Shown here in pieces: positions 44,546-54,706 of a stretch of 64,000 nucleotides of DNA (within the stretch, counting starts at the first letter, position 1; each line of letters begins with the position of its first letter). The notes under the pieces are model-generated. The model was not told the origin of the DNA, did not search any database, and saw only the letters and a list, made by a program, of their open reading frames with translations. The DNA comes from Halobacterium hubeiense (GTDB lineage: Archaea > Halobacteriota > Halobacteria > Halobacteriales > Halobacteriaceae), in contig NZ_LN831303.1 in the NCBI RefSeq assembly GCF_001488575.1, positions 248,001-312,000 of the forward strand, in the 5' to 3' direction. Made by a program: the position numbers and the translations under genes.

Positions 44546-45778
44546 TTAGTCGATCACCCACAGAATCACCGTGATCACCGTCGCGATGCAGAGAATCACC
44601 GCCAAGACGCCGAACGCTACCCGGAATCCACGCACATCAGAGAGGTATCCTACCGCCGCGGGGCCGACAGCGCCTGCGGCAACTAACAGCGTCCGGACGA
44701 CTCCGAGCGACCCCTTCGCGATACTCTCCGGTAACACAGTGACGAGGTACGCGCCGCGTACGGGCCGATATCCGTGAGCGCCGACGCCGAGCACAATCAC
44801 CGTCGCCCCGAGCCCGATTGCCCCCGCGGTCCCCGACAGCACAACGAGGGCGACGAGTCCCGCCGTCGCCGCGGTGAGCGTACCCACAACGAGCGGCAAA
44901 ACGCCGACACGGTCGCTCGCTTCCCCGGTAACCAGCTGGACTAGACTGACCGCGAACAGACCGCTGAACAACAGATTAGCGGTTACCGACGGGAGATTCC
45001 CTGCGCCCATGAGATACAGCGGGAGGAACGCCACGAGGCCGTTGTACACGAACGAGAACAGAATCGTGACGACGACGAACGCCGAGAACTTCGGCTGGCG
45101 GAACAAGTCGACGTACTCTCGAAGCTGGGGCGACCCGTCACGCTCCGTGGCGGCGGGCTCTCGCTCGAGGTGGCGAGGCACGCGGACGAGGAACGCGAGA
45201 GCGACCGCCAGCGCTGCGAGACCCCCCACCAGAAACAGTGTCCGCCACGGCGCTCCGAACACTCCCGGCAAGGAGGTCGCGGCCACGACTGCAGCAGGTG
45301 CTGCGACGCCGGCGAGACTACCGACCGTGTCGAAGACGCCCAGCGACCGCCCGGTTTCAGTGGGGTAAATCCGAGACAGCAACTCGATCGCGACGGTCTT
45401 GTACGTCCCTGTGCCGGCACCGACGAGCAACATCGCACCAGCCAACACCGCGAACGGCGCATCCACCACCAGCGAAAGCGCCCCGATTCCCGTTACAACG
45501 CCACCGACCGTAATGACGCCTACTGACCCCGACCGGTCAGCGATATACCCGGATGGGAACTGCATCGCGGCGTACACGAGCATGAGTCCCGTGAACGCTA
45601 GTCCAAGGTCAGTCCGTGTAACGTCGTATATCGTCTCGAACTGCCCGAACAGCGGCGGGAATGCGTACCGCAGGAATTTGCCGAGGAACCACACGAGCGC
45701 GGTCAGCGCCAGCGCGTCGTAGCGACGGAAGCGGGACAGCGAACCGAGACGTCCCGTTGTGATGTCATCGGCCGTCAT
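44546..45778 (-). CDS. MFS transporter
   Basis: A 410-aa protein with twelve transmembrane helices and a MFS loop 2-3 region (GYIADRSGSVGVITVG). Charged loops are short and a Glu/Arg-rich cytoplasmic loop lies mid-protein (185-210). Substrate unknown; by context an organic acid. It lies 207 bases upstream of the dehydrogenase gene and 102 downstream of the acyl-CoA synthetase, all leftward. Confidence 0.85.
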   Translation of the reverse strand: MTADDITTGRLGSLSRFRRYDALALTALVWFLGKFLRYAFPPLFGQFETIYDVTRTDLGLAFTGLMLVYAAMQFPSGYIADRSGSVGVITVGGVVTGIGALSLVVDAPFAVLAGAMLLVGAGTGTYKTVAIELLSRIYPTETGRSLGVFDTVGSLAGVAAPAAVVAATSLPGVFGAPWRTLFLVGGLAALAVALAFLVRVPRHLEREPAATERDGSPQLREYVDLFRQPKFSAFVVVTILFSFVYNGLVAFLPLYLMGAGNLPSVTANLLFSGLFAVSLVQLVTGEASDRVGVLPLVVGTLTAATAGLVALVVLSGTAGAIGLGATVIVLGVGAHGYRPVRGAYLVTVLPESIAKGSLGVVRTLLVAAGAVGPAAVGYLSDVRGFRVAFGVLAVILCIATVITVILWVID

Positions 45779-45880
45779 AGCACGAGTGGATGGTTCCGTC
45801 GACCGGTGGTCAAGACGCAGCGCTGTCCGCCGTTCGCGTTCGACCTTCGCCGATAGTCAGGTGCGACTTGCATCGATGGG

Positions 45881-48046
45881 CTACTCACGAGTCCGGACGA
45901 GCGCGTCCACAGCCACGGGCCCATGCTCGGTGACGACGACGGGGTTGAGGTCCAGCTCCGCGACAGTGTCGACACCAGCTGCTAACTCACCGATACGGAT
46001 GAGGAAGTCAACGATAGCATCGACGGAGAGCGCGTCTCCCTCACGGCGGTTCCGGAGGAGCGACGCCAGCGCGGTCTCCTCGACCGCTGCTCTGGCATCA
46101 GCTCGTGAGAATGGCGGGACGAGTGTGGCACTCTCATCGAGCGCTTCCACGAGAACGCCACCAGGGCCGACGGAGACGAGCGACCCGAAGACTTCGTCGG
46201 GCGCGATACCCGTAATCGCCTCAACACCGTCGTCGACCACCGGCTGGACAAGCACACCCTCGATATCGTCCTCGTCGATGGCTGCAAGTGCAGCATCCAT
46301 CACGTCTTCGTAGGCAGCACGGACGGCTTCGGCTGAGTCTATGCCGAGTTCTACGGCGCCGACATCGGTACGGTGAGGGAGCGCTGGCGAGTCAATTTTG
46401 AGGACGACTGGAAATCCAATGTCCTCAGCCGCTGCGACGGCCTCCTGGACATCGGTCGCCAGACGGGTCTCGACTACTGGAATGTCGTAGACGTTCAGCA
46501 AGCGTTCGGATTCCTGCCACGTGAGTACTTGGCCACGTGGCAGGTCGACGTTGGTTGCGTTCTTGCGCGCGTCGGCAACGAGGTCGGTTCGTGACGGCTG
46601 GTTGGTCAAGCGGGTTTGTGCAGTGACGAAGTCGCCCGTCGACGCGAGAGCGTCCAAGCACCGGCTAGGATCTTCGTAAACGGGGAGGGACTCTCGCAGG
46701 CGTGCGTACGGCGGTGTCGCCGTCGGATCATCGGATTCCTTGCGTCCAGTCCAAAGCACGTACACGGGGTCGTCAGCTTCTGAGGCGATAGTTGCTAGAT
46801 CATCGGCGATGGTCTCGGCACGCTCGTCGACGCCGGGCAGCCCGATGGCGAAGACGTAGGCGTCGAACGCGTCGTCGTCAAGCACGGCATCGGCAATCTC
46901 AGGGAGAACGTGAGCGCCGTAGCCACGAATATCAGCGGGGTTGTTGAACCCGCCGTACGTCAGCAGCTCCTCGATGTTCAGGAGCTGCTGTTCAGTTTCG
47001 CCATCGATATCCGGAAGGGAGAGGTCCCGTTCGGCGGCCATATCGGCCAACAGGCTGGCAAGCCCACCACTAGTTGAGGCGATACAGACCCGGTCCCGAT
47101 CGGGATTCCCGTACGCAGTGTGGGCGCTTGCGCGCGCCAGCAGGTCTGGGATGTCGGGGACACGTTCAACTCCCGCCTGATTGAATGCAGCTGTCCAAGC
47201 GTCGTCATCGCCGGTGAGCGAACCGGTGTGACTCAATGTCGCTGCTTCGGCTAGTTCGGAGGAGCCGATTTTCACCGTGAGAACCGGCGTCCCGTTACGA
47301 ACGGCGTTTTCGGCGACCCGCAAGAATCGTTCGGGGTCATCGATTCCTTCGATATACGTGCAGACGACGTCGACATCGTCTAGCTCAGCGAGATAGGCGA
47401 CGTAGTCGGCAGCCGTGAGGTCGACCTCGTTGCCGGTCGAGACGATATGGCTGAAGTGGACGTCACTATCGGCTGCGCGCTCGAAGAACGTCGTAAACGC
47501 CAGCGCGCCGGATTGGCTCACGAGACCAATCCCGCCAGGTTGTGGTTCCCGCGAACAGGTTGCTGTCAGCGTCGCGCCCTCACTGGCCATGACACCGATA
47601 CAGTTCGGCCCGACGACCTGAATCCCGGCTTCGGTCGCTGTGGCGGCTAGCTGTGCTTCGAGGTCGGTGCCTGTGTCGTCAGCTTCAGCGAACCCCGCGG
47701 TGAGAACCAGGGCGACGGGGACGCCCCGCTCTCCCGCAGACTTGACGACATCGACGACGTGTTCTCGTGGGACGCTGACAACTGCCAGATCAACTGTCTC
47801 GGGGATGTCTGAGATGTGGTCATAACATTGCCGGTCCCAGACTTCGTCTCGTCCGGGGTTGACCGGATAGAGCGTCCCGTCGAACCCGTACTCAAGCAGG
47901 TTCTCCACGAGGTTCCCGGAGTAGAATGAGTCAGGGCTTGCGCCGACGACCGCAACCGACTCGGGGTCGAACAGCGGATCCAGCTCAGGAGCCGACACCG
48001 ACTCAGTAGACGAATTCCCCTCATCATCCGCTTCGTCGCTCAACAT
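45881..48046 (-). CDS. ADP-forming acyl-CoA synthetase, alpha-beta fusion
   Basis: A 721-aa protein. N-terminal CoA-binding domain (LFDPESVAVVGASPDSFYSGNLVEN), central succinyl-CoA-ligase-like flavodoxin domains with the phosphohistidine loop region (AATLSHTGSLTGDDDAW), and a C-terminal ATP-grasp domain from about 500 (GFPVVLKIDSPALPHRTDVGAVELGI). It makes acetate or another acid plus ATP from acyl-CoA, ADP and Pi, or the reverse. ATG 48046 is chosen over 48097, since the extra residues are basic and unlike the family; GAGGGGAA lies just upstream. The promoter closely matches that of dppA. Confidence 0.88.
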   Translation of the reverse strand: MLSDEADDEGNSSTESVSAPELDPLFDPESVAVVGASPDSFYSGNLVENLLEYGFDGTLYPVNPGRDEVWDRQCYDHISDIPETVDLAVVSVPREHVVDVVKSAGERGVPVALVLTAGFAEADDTGTDLEAQLAATATEAGIQVVGPNCIGVMASEGATLTATCSREPQPGGIGLVSQSGALAFTTFFERAADSDVHFSHIVSTGNEVDLTAADYVAYLAELDDVDVVCTYIEGIDDPERFLRVAENAVRNGTPVLTVKIGSSELAEAATLSHTGSLTGDDDAWTAAFNQAGVERVPDIPDLLARASAHTAYGNPDRDRVCIASTSGGLASLLADMAAERDLSLPDIDGETEQQLLNIEELLTYGGFNNPADIRGYGAHVLPEIADAVLDDDAFDAYVFAIGLPGVDERAETIADDLATIASEADDPVYVLWTGRKESDDPTATPPYARLRESLPVYEDPSRCLDALASTGDFVTAQTRLTNQPSRTDLVADARKNATNVDLPRGQVLTWQESERLLNVYDIPVVETRLATDVQEAVAAAEDIGFPVVLKIDSPALPHRTDVGAVELGIDSAEAVRAAYEDVMDAALAAIDEDDIEGVLVQPVVDDGVEAITGIAPDEVFGSLVSVGPGGVLVEALDESATLVPPFSRADARAAVEETALASLLRNRREGDALSVDAIVDFLIRIGELAAGVDTVAELDLNPVVVTEHGPVAVDALVRTRE

Positions 48047-48407
48047 ACAATCGGGTTCCCCTCTTGAGGGCAATATCATACTCCCGAACAGGGACAATCA
48101 CATTCATTCTTTATATACGGGGGAATGTCTGGCGTTGCACTCAGTCGAGCCAAGCAATTCGGAGAAAACCTGGGATAGCGTAGGGAAGTCGGATTCAGAA
48201 ACTCGCGAGAGCACCGGAGACAAGTCGACCTCGTTGGGGGCGGGCGTGAACGCGTCGTTGATGTCGTCGACTTGATCGGGGTGAATCGCCAGTTTCCCAT
48301 CGGATCCGAACTCGATGACTCCGTCTGTTCTCGGAGCCCATCAGTGTCGTCAATATCTGTGCTATCGGCACCCGAATGTCTTTGACAGCTTGGTTGAATG
48401 CGAACGT
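48047..48407. promoter_or_regulatory. Acyl-CoA synthetase promoter region
   Basis: CTTTATAT at 48109-48116 (ATATAAAG on the minus strand), with GACAATCACATTCATT before and a GGGGGAATG after on the plus strand, matches the block upstream of dppA at a similar distance. The other half (48130-48400) has no gene that I can support and holds the promoter for the methyltransferase. Confidence 0.5.
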
Positions 48408-49169
48408 ATGGACGACGGAACCGAACAGAAGCGGTCGACAGCCGCGCTGTTCGACGAACAAGCCGCGGCCTATCTGGATAGTCGTGTCCACCGAGCCGGA
48501 GACGACCTCGACCAGCTGGTCGAGTGGGTCGGTGCCGCTGATCGCGCACTAGACGTCGCCACAGGCGCAGGCCACACGGCTGGCGCACTTGTTGAAGGCG
48601 GTGCTACTCAGGTTGTTGCGACTGATGCCGCACCGACGATGGTCGCCACGGCGACGCAAGCGTTTCCCGGCGTACGGGGTGTGATTTGTGATGCCGAACG
48701 ATTGCCGTTCGTCACAAACTCGTTTGACGCGGTGACGTGCCGTATCGCTGCACACCATTTCCCCGAACCGACGGACTTCGTGGCGGAAGTTGCTCGCGTC
48801 CTCAAACCTGGTGGAACGCTTGCCTTCGAAGACAACGTCGCACCCGATGATGAGGCGCTCGACAACTTTCTCAACCGCGTCGAACGAATCCGTGACCCAA
48901 CGCACGTCCGTTCGCATCGCGTAAGCGACTGGCTCCGTTGGTTCAAGGGTGCGGGTCTGACTGTCGAGACCTCACGTGTTGTCACGAAGACGCTCGATTA
49001 CGACGAATGGGTCGCAAACGTTGACCTGTCCGCCGAGCGCCGCAAACGCCTCGAAGCAACCTTCGCCGATCGGCCCCCCGAAGCAACTGAGGCGTTTGAA
49101 ATCACGGACGCAGAAGATGGTCTCGAGTCGTTCGCGAACCTCAAACTGTTGCTCCGCGCCACCCGATAA
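48408..49169 (+). CDS. SAM-dependent methyltransferase, class I
   Basis: A 253-aa protein with the class I order: motif I ALDVATGAGHTAGAL (about 43-57), acidic end of strand 2 VVATDAAPTMV, motif II FDAVTCRIAAHHF, and LKPGGTLAFEDN. It resembles UbiE/COQ5-type enzymes. The C-terminal 80 residues form a dimer/substrate lid. Substrate unknown. ATG 48408 is chosen; upstream codons add nonfamily residues. Orientation opposite to its neighbours. Confidence 0.85.
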   Translation: MDDGTEQKRSTAALFDEQAAAYLDSRVHRAGDDLDQLVEWVGAADRALDVATGAGHTAGALVEGGATQVVATDAAPTMVATATQAFPGVRGVICDAERLPFVTNSFDAVTCRIAAHHFPEPTDFVAEVARVLKPGGTLAFEDNVAPDDEALDNFLNRVERIRDPTHVRSHRVSDWLRWFKGAGLTVETSRVVTKTLDYDEWVANVDLSAERRKRLEATFADRPPEATEAFEITDAEDGLESFANLKLLLRATR

Positions 49170-49199
49170 CGACCACCGCTGTCATGGTGAGGTGGCCCG

Positions 49200-51356
49200 T
49201 CAGTCGTTTTCGATTGGACTGTCTCTCGGTTGAGTTTCGTCGCGCGATTCCTCATTTGGGTGGAAACACGCCGCTTCGTGGTTCTCCCCGACCCACGTGT
49301 CAAGCGTGGGTTCCTCGCTGTAACATTGGTCGGTGGACTTCGGACAGCGTGAGGCGAACCGACAGCCAGTCGTTCTCGTCGCGGGGCTGGCTGGCTGCCC
49401 CTCAAGCGTGACGCGGTCGCGGGTCCCGCGTGGATCCATCTCCGGGATTGCCGCGAGCAACGCCTCCGTATACGGGTGTTTCGGGCTGTTGAAGATGCGT
49501 TCCGTGTCGCCTCGCTCTACGAACTGACCGAGGTACATGATTGCCAAGCGATCGGCAATATAGGAGAGACTGGGCAGGTCGTGAGAGATGTACAGAACGC
49601 CAATCTCTTCTGTGTTAACTAACTCACGGAGCAGATTTAGCACATCTGCTTTCAGCGAGACGTCAAGCATCGAGGCGGGTTCGTCACAGATCAACAGATC
49701 AGGGTCAATAACCAGAGCTCGTGCAAGCGCCACCCGCTGGCGCTGGCCGCCGGAGAGTTCGTCCGGGTATGCGTCCAGATAATGCTCGGCTGGCGCCAAG
49801 CCGACGCGTTCGAGCGTTTCCTTGACGGCCTGCTCCCGCTCGTCGAGGCGGTATCCGTGGATTGTCAGTGGTTCCTTAACGAGTTGTTTGACCGTCATCC
49901 GGGGGTTCAGGGAGTCGTATGGATTCTGGAATATGACCTGAACTCGCTCGCGGAACGACTGGAGGTTCCCGTCCTGATAGTGGTCGTGGGAGTTGCCGTC
50001 GAATGTGAATGTGCCCGCGCTGGGCTCTTCGAGGAGCCCCAGTGTTTGTGCGAGCGTCGATTTCCCGCAGCCGGATTCACCGACGACGCCGAGGATTTCG
50101 CCGCGCGAGACGGAAAATGACACGTCATCGACGGCACGAACCCGTGTCCCCGTACTGTCGAAGACATCACGGAGGACATTCCCCTGACGCTCGTACGCGT
50201 CACGAAGCGTACTCGCAACTCTCGTAATCGAGGGTGACCCCCCTTCTAATGGGAGCCTGCCGAGGAGGGAGGTGTCGCTCTCGTACCATTTGCTCAATCC
50301 TTCGACCTCCAGGAGGACCTCGCGGTTGCTGGACCCTGCGTCGTGCTCGGGACTGCCCCACGTCGATGGATCGTCAGCCTGTTTTCTCATCCGGGTCGCG
50401 CGCTCAGTGTGGTGGCAGGCAACTCGCTGGTTCCGGTAGGGAAGTTTCTCCAGTTGCGGCTGCGTAGTCTCACACTCTTCGTCTGCAAAGGGACATCGTG
50501 AGTTGAACGCACACCCAGTGGGGGCTTCGTCCAGCATCGGCGGTTCGCCGGACATCGAGATGAGTTCGTTGCTATCGTCGTCCTGTGTGGGATAGGCCTG
50601 CTTTAGCCCCATTGTGTACGGATTCGATGGGTTGAGAAGGACGTTATCCACGTGGCCCTGTTCCATGACTTGCCCACCGTAGAGCACGGACATTTCGTCG
50701 CAGGCCTCGGCGATGACGCTCAGGTCGTGGGTGATCAGGAGAAGCGAGCTGTCCGTCTCCTCCTGAATCTGGAGGATGTTGTCGATGATCTGGTCCTGAA
50801 CAACGACATCGAGTCCCGTCGTCGGCTCGTCGGCGATGATTAATTTCGGGTCGAGTGCGAGCGCCATCGCGATAACGACGCGTTGGCGCATCCCGCCAGA
50901 GAAGCGATGCGGGTACTCTTCGATTCGCTCGGGGTCCAGTCCGACGGTTTCGAAAAGCTCACGCGAGCGGCGCTGAGCGTGCTGATCGGACACGTCTCGG
51001 TGCGTCTGGATGGCTTGCCGGATCTGCGCGCCGACCGTCATCACGGGGTCAAGTGCGTCGATGGCCGTCTGGGGGATGAACGCGATTTCCTCCCACAGGA
51101 AGTCGCGGCGTTCCGCCGCGGTCATCGACCGCAGGTCTCGTCCCTCGAATTCGATTTCCCCGGATTCGATCACTGCACAGTCTGGTAACAGCCCTAGAAT
51201 TGCCTTCGCAGTTGTCGATTTCCCTGAGGCTGATTCGCCCGACAGTGCGTAGTTAACGCCGTCCTCGATAGTGAATGAGACGCCGTTAACACTATGTCGT
51301 GGTCCTTCTTCGGTGTCGTATCGAACCACTAGGTCATTAACGTTAAGCAGCGTCAT
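49200..51356 (-). CDS. Second fused DppD-DppF ATPase, orphan
   Basis: A 718-aa double ABC ATPase with the same plan as the one at 36058: Walker [10 protein letters not shown] (first half; a Ala-Ser variant) and GESGCGKST (second half), signatures FSGGMRQRV and LSGGQRQRV, Walker [12 protein letters not shown] and [11 protein letters not shown], and cysteine-rich extensions after each. A longer insert separates the halves. No permease or binding protein is adjacent, so it either serves the permeases at 38-40 kb or a partner elsewhere. The first P-loop keeps the essential Lys and Ser/Thr. Confidence 0.88.
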   Translation of the reverse strand: MTLLNVNDLVVRYDTEEGPRHSVNGVSFTIEDGVNYALSGESASGKSTTAKAILGLLPDCAVIESGEIEFEGRDLRSMTAAERRDFLWEEIAFIPQTAIDALDPVMTVGAQIRQAIQTHRDVSDQHAQRRSRELFETVGLDPERIEEYPHRFSGGMRQRVVIAMALALDPKLIIADEPTTGLDVVVQDQIIDNILQIQEETDSSLLLITHDLSVIAEACDEMSVLYGGQVMEQGHVDNVLLNPSNPYTMGLKQAYPTQDDDSNELISMSGEPPMLDEAPTGCAFNSRCPFADEECETTQPQLEKLPYRNQRVACHHTERATRMRKQADDPSTWGSPEHDAGSSNREVLLEVEGLSKWYESDTSLLGRLPLEGGSPSITRVASTLRDAYERQGNVLRDVFDSTGTRVRAVDDVSFSVSRGEILGVVGESGCGKSTLAQTLGLLEEPSAGTFTFDGNSHDHYQDGNLQSFRERVQVIFQNPYDSLNPRMTVKQLVKEPLTIHGYRLDEREQAVKETLERVGLAPAEHYLDAYPDELSGGQRQRVALARALVIDPDLLICDEPASMLDVSLKADVLNLLRELVNTEEIGVLYISHDLPSLSYIADRLAIMYLGQFVERGDTERIFNSPKHPYTEALLAAIPEMDPRGTRDRVTLEGQPASPATRTTGCRFASRCPKSTDQCYSEEPTLDTWVGENHEAACFHPNEESRDETQPRDSPIEND

Positions 51357-51996
51357 TTTTGGTCCCCGTTACCGGCGTGTAGCGTCGGAAAGTCTGCCAG
51401 AATTGATTGCCAGCGGCTGTTTTCCAACACCTCCGTGGAGACACACCCGCGTGAATTCATGCTATGTGTGACCAATCCACCTCGTAGTTATATATCCACG
51501 GTTCACTATATTCAATATATACCTGACATGATGGCGCTGAGGATGTCAAGTTCACCTTCGGTAAGTCGAATCGTGGTGAATGAGGTGAGGCACTGGCGAA
51601 GTTCGTATGCTGCCCAAAACGATCCTCTGAATTTATATTGGAATCTGGCTAAGATTCGGACAGGCGAATTGTCCTCCAAAAGAAGGTGCGAGAACGGCTC
51701 GATATTACAGCGAGAACAGCGCGAAACCCCACGGCGTTAGCCGTGGGATGAAGCGCGTAAGCTTTAGTTGACATCTCTTCTGGTAGTTTGGATGCCAAGT
51801 CCGAGGCAAATCCACCAAAGACGCTGTCTCACTCGGGAGCCATACCGGCTCAGCCCAGAATTCGACCAGGAAGCTCTCCCGTGGGGATGGCGGTCTGTGG
51901 CCAGCACAATCCGACACCGTCAGTTGCGGAAAAAGTCAAGAACGGCATATACAGGCCGTACAGGCTGACTACATCCGGGATTAACTCCGAGGCGGG
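51357..51996. other. 640-bp intergenic with solo IS200/IS605-type end
   Basis: No gene is supported. AT-rich promoter-like sequence (51490-51530) probably drives the ATPase gene. Around 51690-51760 lies a remnant of an IS200/IS605-type right end with a perfect hairpin. Confidence 0.5.
51728..51747. repeat. Solo subterminal hairpin of an IS200/IS605-type element
   Basis: CCCACGGC (51728-51735) pairs with GCCGTGGG (51740-51747) around a GTTA loop, in a context (GCGAAACCCCACGGCG.., GGGATGAAGCGC) typical of TnpB-element right ends in haloarchaea. No tnpB is attached. Confidence 0.55.
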
Positions 51997-52452
51997 TCAC
52001 TCCTCTGCGCGGCGGTCTTCGATATCTTCGATAATGGCTTGTGCTCGTTCTTCTGCAGTTTTGGAGTGGTCGCTTGTCGGCTCTGTACTCTCATCTCGAT
52101 CGAGGCTGGGGACTTCGTGTTCCCAGCCCTGCTTGGCGTAGGCGTCGTCAGGTGCTTTCTCAAAGATTCGAGCGGCTGAATCGAGCGACGCAAGTCGTTG
52201 TTTTAGTTCATCGGCTCGATGCGGATTGATATAATAGGTCGTTTCTGCTCGTTCGACGAGCCGATCCTCGAAGAGGCGAGCCATCGCTTTTGATGCGCTT
52301 GTCTCGCTGAGGTCTGTTCGTGCTGCGATTTCACTGGGCGTGAAGCCGTACTGGTGGTGTGCGACGAGGAAGCTGAGTGCTTCGTATTCGTTCGTATCCG
52401 GCTTCACCGGGTATGGGTCGTCATTTGTGAGGTCGTCGACGGGAACTACCAT
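51997..52452 (-). CDS. MarR/TrmB-like HTH protein
   Basis: A 151-aa protein with an HTH at 27-75 (YEALSFLVAHHQYGFTPSEIAARTDLSETSASKAMARLFEDRLVERAET), followed by a short helix and an acidic, disordered tail. It probably binds DNA as a dimer. Such proteins are frequent as antitoxins or repressors on haloarchaeal plasmids. No toxin is adjacent (the next 2.2 kb has no gene). Confidence 0.7.
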   Translation of the reverse strand: MVVPVDDLTNDDPYPVKPDTNEYEALSFLVAHHQYGFTPSEIAARTDLSETSASKAMARLFEDRLVERAETTYYINPHRADELKQRLASLDSAARIFEKAPDDAYAKQGWEHEVPSLDRDESTEPTSDHSKTAEERAQAIIEDIEDRRAEE

Positions 52453-54706
52453 CTTTCCTACTATGTGTTACCAGCTGCCATTACGGTTTTCGGCGCGGGT
52501 ATTGGACCGGATGGCTTTGTTGAAATCCTATTGGTTCAACCATTCCGCAGCTGAACCATCCCCTAAATGGATATGCGAATCTAATATACGGGTGAGCCCA
52601 GCCGTCGTCTCTACGGCAATTAGAAGACGTTGTCATAGCAGCATACGCGTTTCTCGATTCAATTCGATTCGTCCCACAATTCGTCTTCGACTGAAATCTC
52701 GAACTGTCCATCAGAGGAGACTATCGCTCCCGCTTACCCCCTCCCCGACTACCGCCATCGCCATCGCCCTCGTCGTCGACGTCGATGTCGTCGCTGTCGC
52801 CGCCGCCCCCGGACCCCAGTGCTTCCGCTGTTCTCGCTCCACCCAAACCCCATCGTCTCTCGAGACGCCGCCCCCTCTCGCCGCCCCGACTCTCGCTCGT
52901 TCTCCATCGCTGTTCGCCGCGATGTTGACTCCCCATCATGCCGAGTCCAGACCACTCCCCGAATCGCCGCCCCCGGCGCGACCGCATCAGTCCCCCGCCC
53001 ATGCCGAGCCACGATGGACCCACCACCTCGCCACTCGCTCGCCAGCCACCCATCCTCGCTGTTCGGTCCTCGCCAGACGACTCCCGTAGCCCCACCCCTC
53101 GCCAGACGATCTCCCCCGCCGCTCCACTCACCAGACGTCGTCCACCGAAGCCGCCGGTTGCCTCCTCGCTCCTCGCTGTCTTCTCAACTCAGTCCCTCGC
53201 CAGTCGCCGCCGCCGAGCTCGTCCACGCCACACCTCGCCGTTGACGCCTCCTGTCCTCCCCGCCTCGCCGCGCCTCTGCCCCGCCTCCACCAGTGCGCTC
53301 CCCCAGGGTTCCCACCAATATCAACAATCTGGTAGTACCTCTATCGCCTACGCTCCCACTCCACCCCTCACCCTCGCCTCCAACTCGGCTCTGCCTGAAT
53401 CATCCGCCACGCGACCACCAACTGGAACTTCAACTTTCCTGAACCCTAATTGTGTAATTTCGGCTGGTCGTACACGACAATAGTAGATGACACTATAGCC
53501 TCTGTAAAGCAATCTAAGGGCGTGTCTGAACGTACACGCTCGATTTCGGGGGTGGCGAATTAAACAGATTACCCCCTGAATTGTACCGCCGTCTGGTGAT
53601 TACACAAACTAACAGGTAGAAAGCATAAATAAACATGGAAGCGCTAATTCGGTTGCCGTCTGGTGATTACACGGGGTTTTGAAGCCGGTTCAAGAGTTAA
53701 ACACGGACACGCCGAATCCTACTGCCGTCCGGTGATTACGGTACTAAACATACATCCCCCGGAATCCGACCGCCGTCTGGTGATTAGGGTGCCGAGTCGA
53801 TTCTGTGAGGGCGCTCTGAACAAGTAAATACAACCCCCGTGAAATTCTGGTGCCGTCCGGTACTTACGGGATTAAACACAGACACCCCGTAATCCCAACG
53901 CCGTCTGGTACTTACGTGATTTGCTGTCTGCGTCGCAGTTCTACTGTGGCAGTAAACACGCACCCCCCGGAATTCGACTGCCATCTGGCAATTACGGAAG
54001 TAAACATGAGACCCCCGAATCCGACCCCTGTCGTGTACTTAGAACCGAAAACCACCGGCTAAACTATATTGAATGTGGTAGGTATGGTGATAGCGGTGGG
54101 AGAACACCGCCGATGATCACGGGCGAGACGACCCAGAGATAGCGTGGGTTGAGCTCGGGTGACGACTGGTGAATACTTGCGTTCGGTATTGGGCGTCTCT
54201 GTGGATGATTCGTTGTTGGTGGTGTGCTGGTTGTGGGATTGGGGTGTCGTTGAGGTTTCTCACGTCCGTCGTCGTTGTAGAAACGTTACTGCGTTCGGCT
54301 TTCGTGCGTGTGGGCTCGTTGTGGGAGGGGTATACTGCCGAAGCTGGCGGTGTAGACGCTAGTTCAGATTTGGCGGGTTCGACCCCACTGCTCGCGACCA
54401 GTACACGCCACCCGTATCGTGTCGAATTCGGGGTGGTGGCTGCTGGAGGACGTGTTCGGCATTCTCCTGTGCGGGTTGCGCCGTGCATCGCTCCCGAAGT
54501 CGTGTGGAGAGCCATCGATTGTACTGGTGGCGTTCATTCGTCGTGGCTGTGGTGTCGTTGTGTCGTGCGCCTGGGCGTGGCGTGTGCTCGTTGTGGCGCT
54601 CGTAACGGATCGTGCCGGTAGGAGACTGCGCGAGTAGAGAACAGCGTGGGGAGTCGGATGGTGCGCTAGCGGTGGGCGGCACCGACTCGGGATGTCCTGG
54701 TGGCGG
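52453..54706. other. 2.2-kb gene-free region with composition switch and repeat array
   Basis: No credible gene. From about 52720 to 53450 the plus strand is strongly C-rich with many CTCGCCAGACG-like repeats, which makes stops rare and leaves long open frames in several frames at once; none resembles a protein. From 53550 to 54045 a repeat array follows (separate entry). From about 54150 to 54660 the plus strand is GT-rich. The change from C to G bias across the array resembles a replication start or terminus. Confidence 0.6.
53588..54042. repeat. Higher-order iteron array (128-bp period)
   Basis: Eight copies of a core GCCGTCTGGTGATTAC-like word start at 53588, 53655, 53724, 53772, 53852, 53900, 53980 and about 54027. 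Distances are 67, 69, 48, 80, 48, 80 and 47, so from 53724 onward the pairs repeat every 128 bases. Each core is preceded by a TAAACA..CCCCGGAATCC-like block. This is a direct-repeat array of the kind found at plasmid origins or centromeres. Degeneracy and unequal spacing argue against CRISPR. Confidence 0.7.

Noticed and set aside
48076-48588. 170-codon minus-strand frame upstream of the methyltransferase
   Set aside because: Arginine-rich shadow overlapping the methyltransferase start and the acyl-CoA synthetase promoter.
52721-53483. Overlapping long open frames in the C-rich region (both strands)
   Set aside because: Three frames on one strand and others on the opposite strand are open together because the composition removes stops; the products are low-complexity Pro/Arg/Ser or Gly/Arg with no family features.
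53588-54042. CRISPR array
   Set aside because: Copies are degenerate, spacing alternates between 48 and 80 bases, some units abut without a spacer, and there is no cas gene nearby. A higher-order iteron array fits better.
54350-54420. tRNA-like T-loop GGGTTCGACCCC
   Set aside because: No matching acceptor stem, D-arm or anticodon arm could be drawn around it; it may at most be a fragment.
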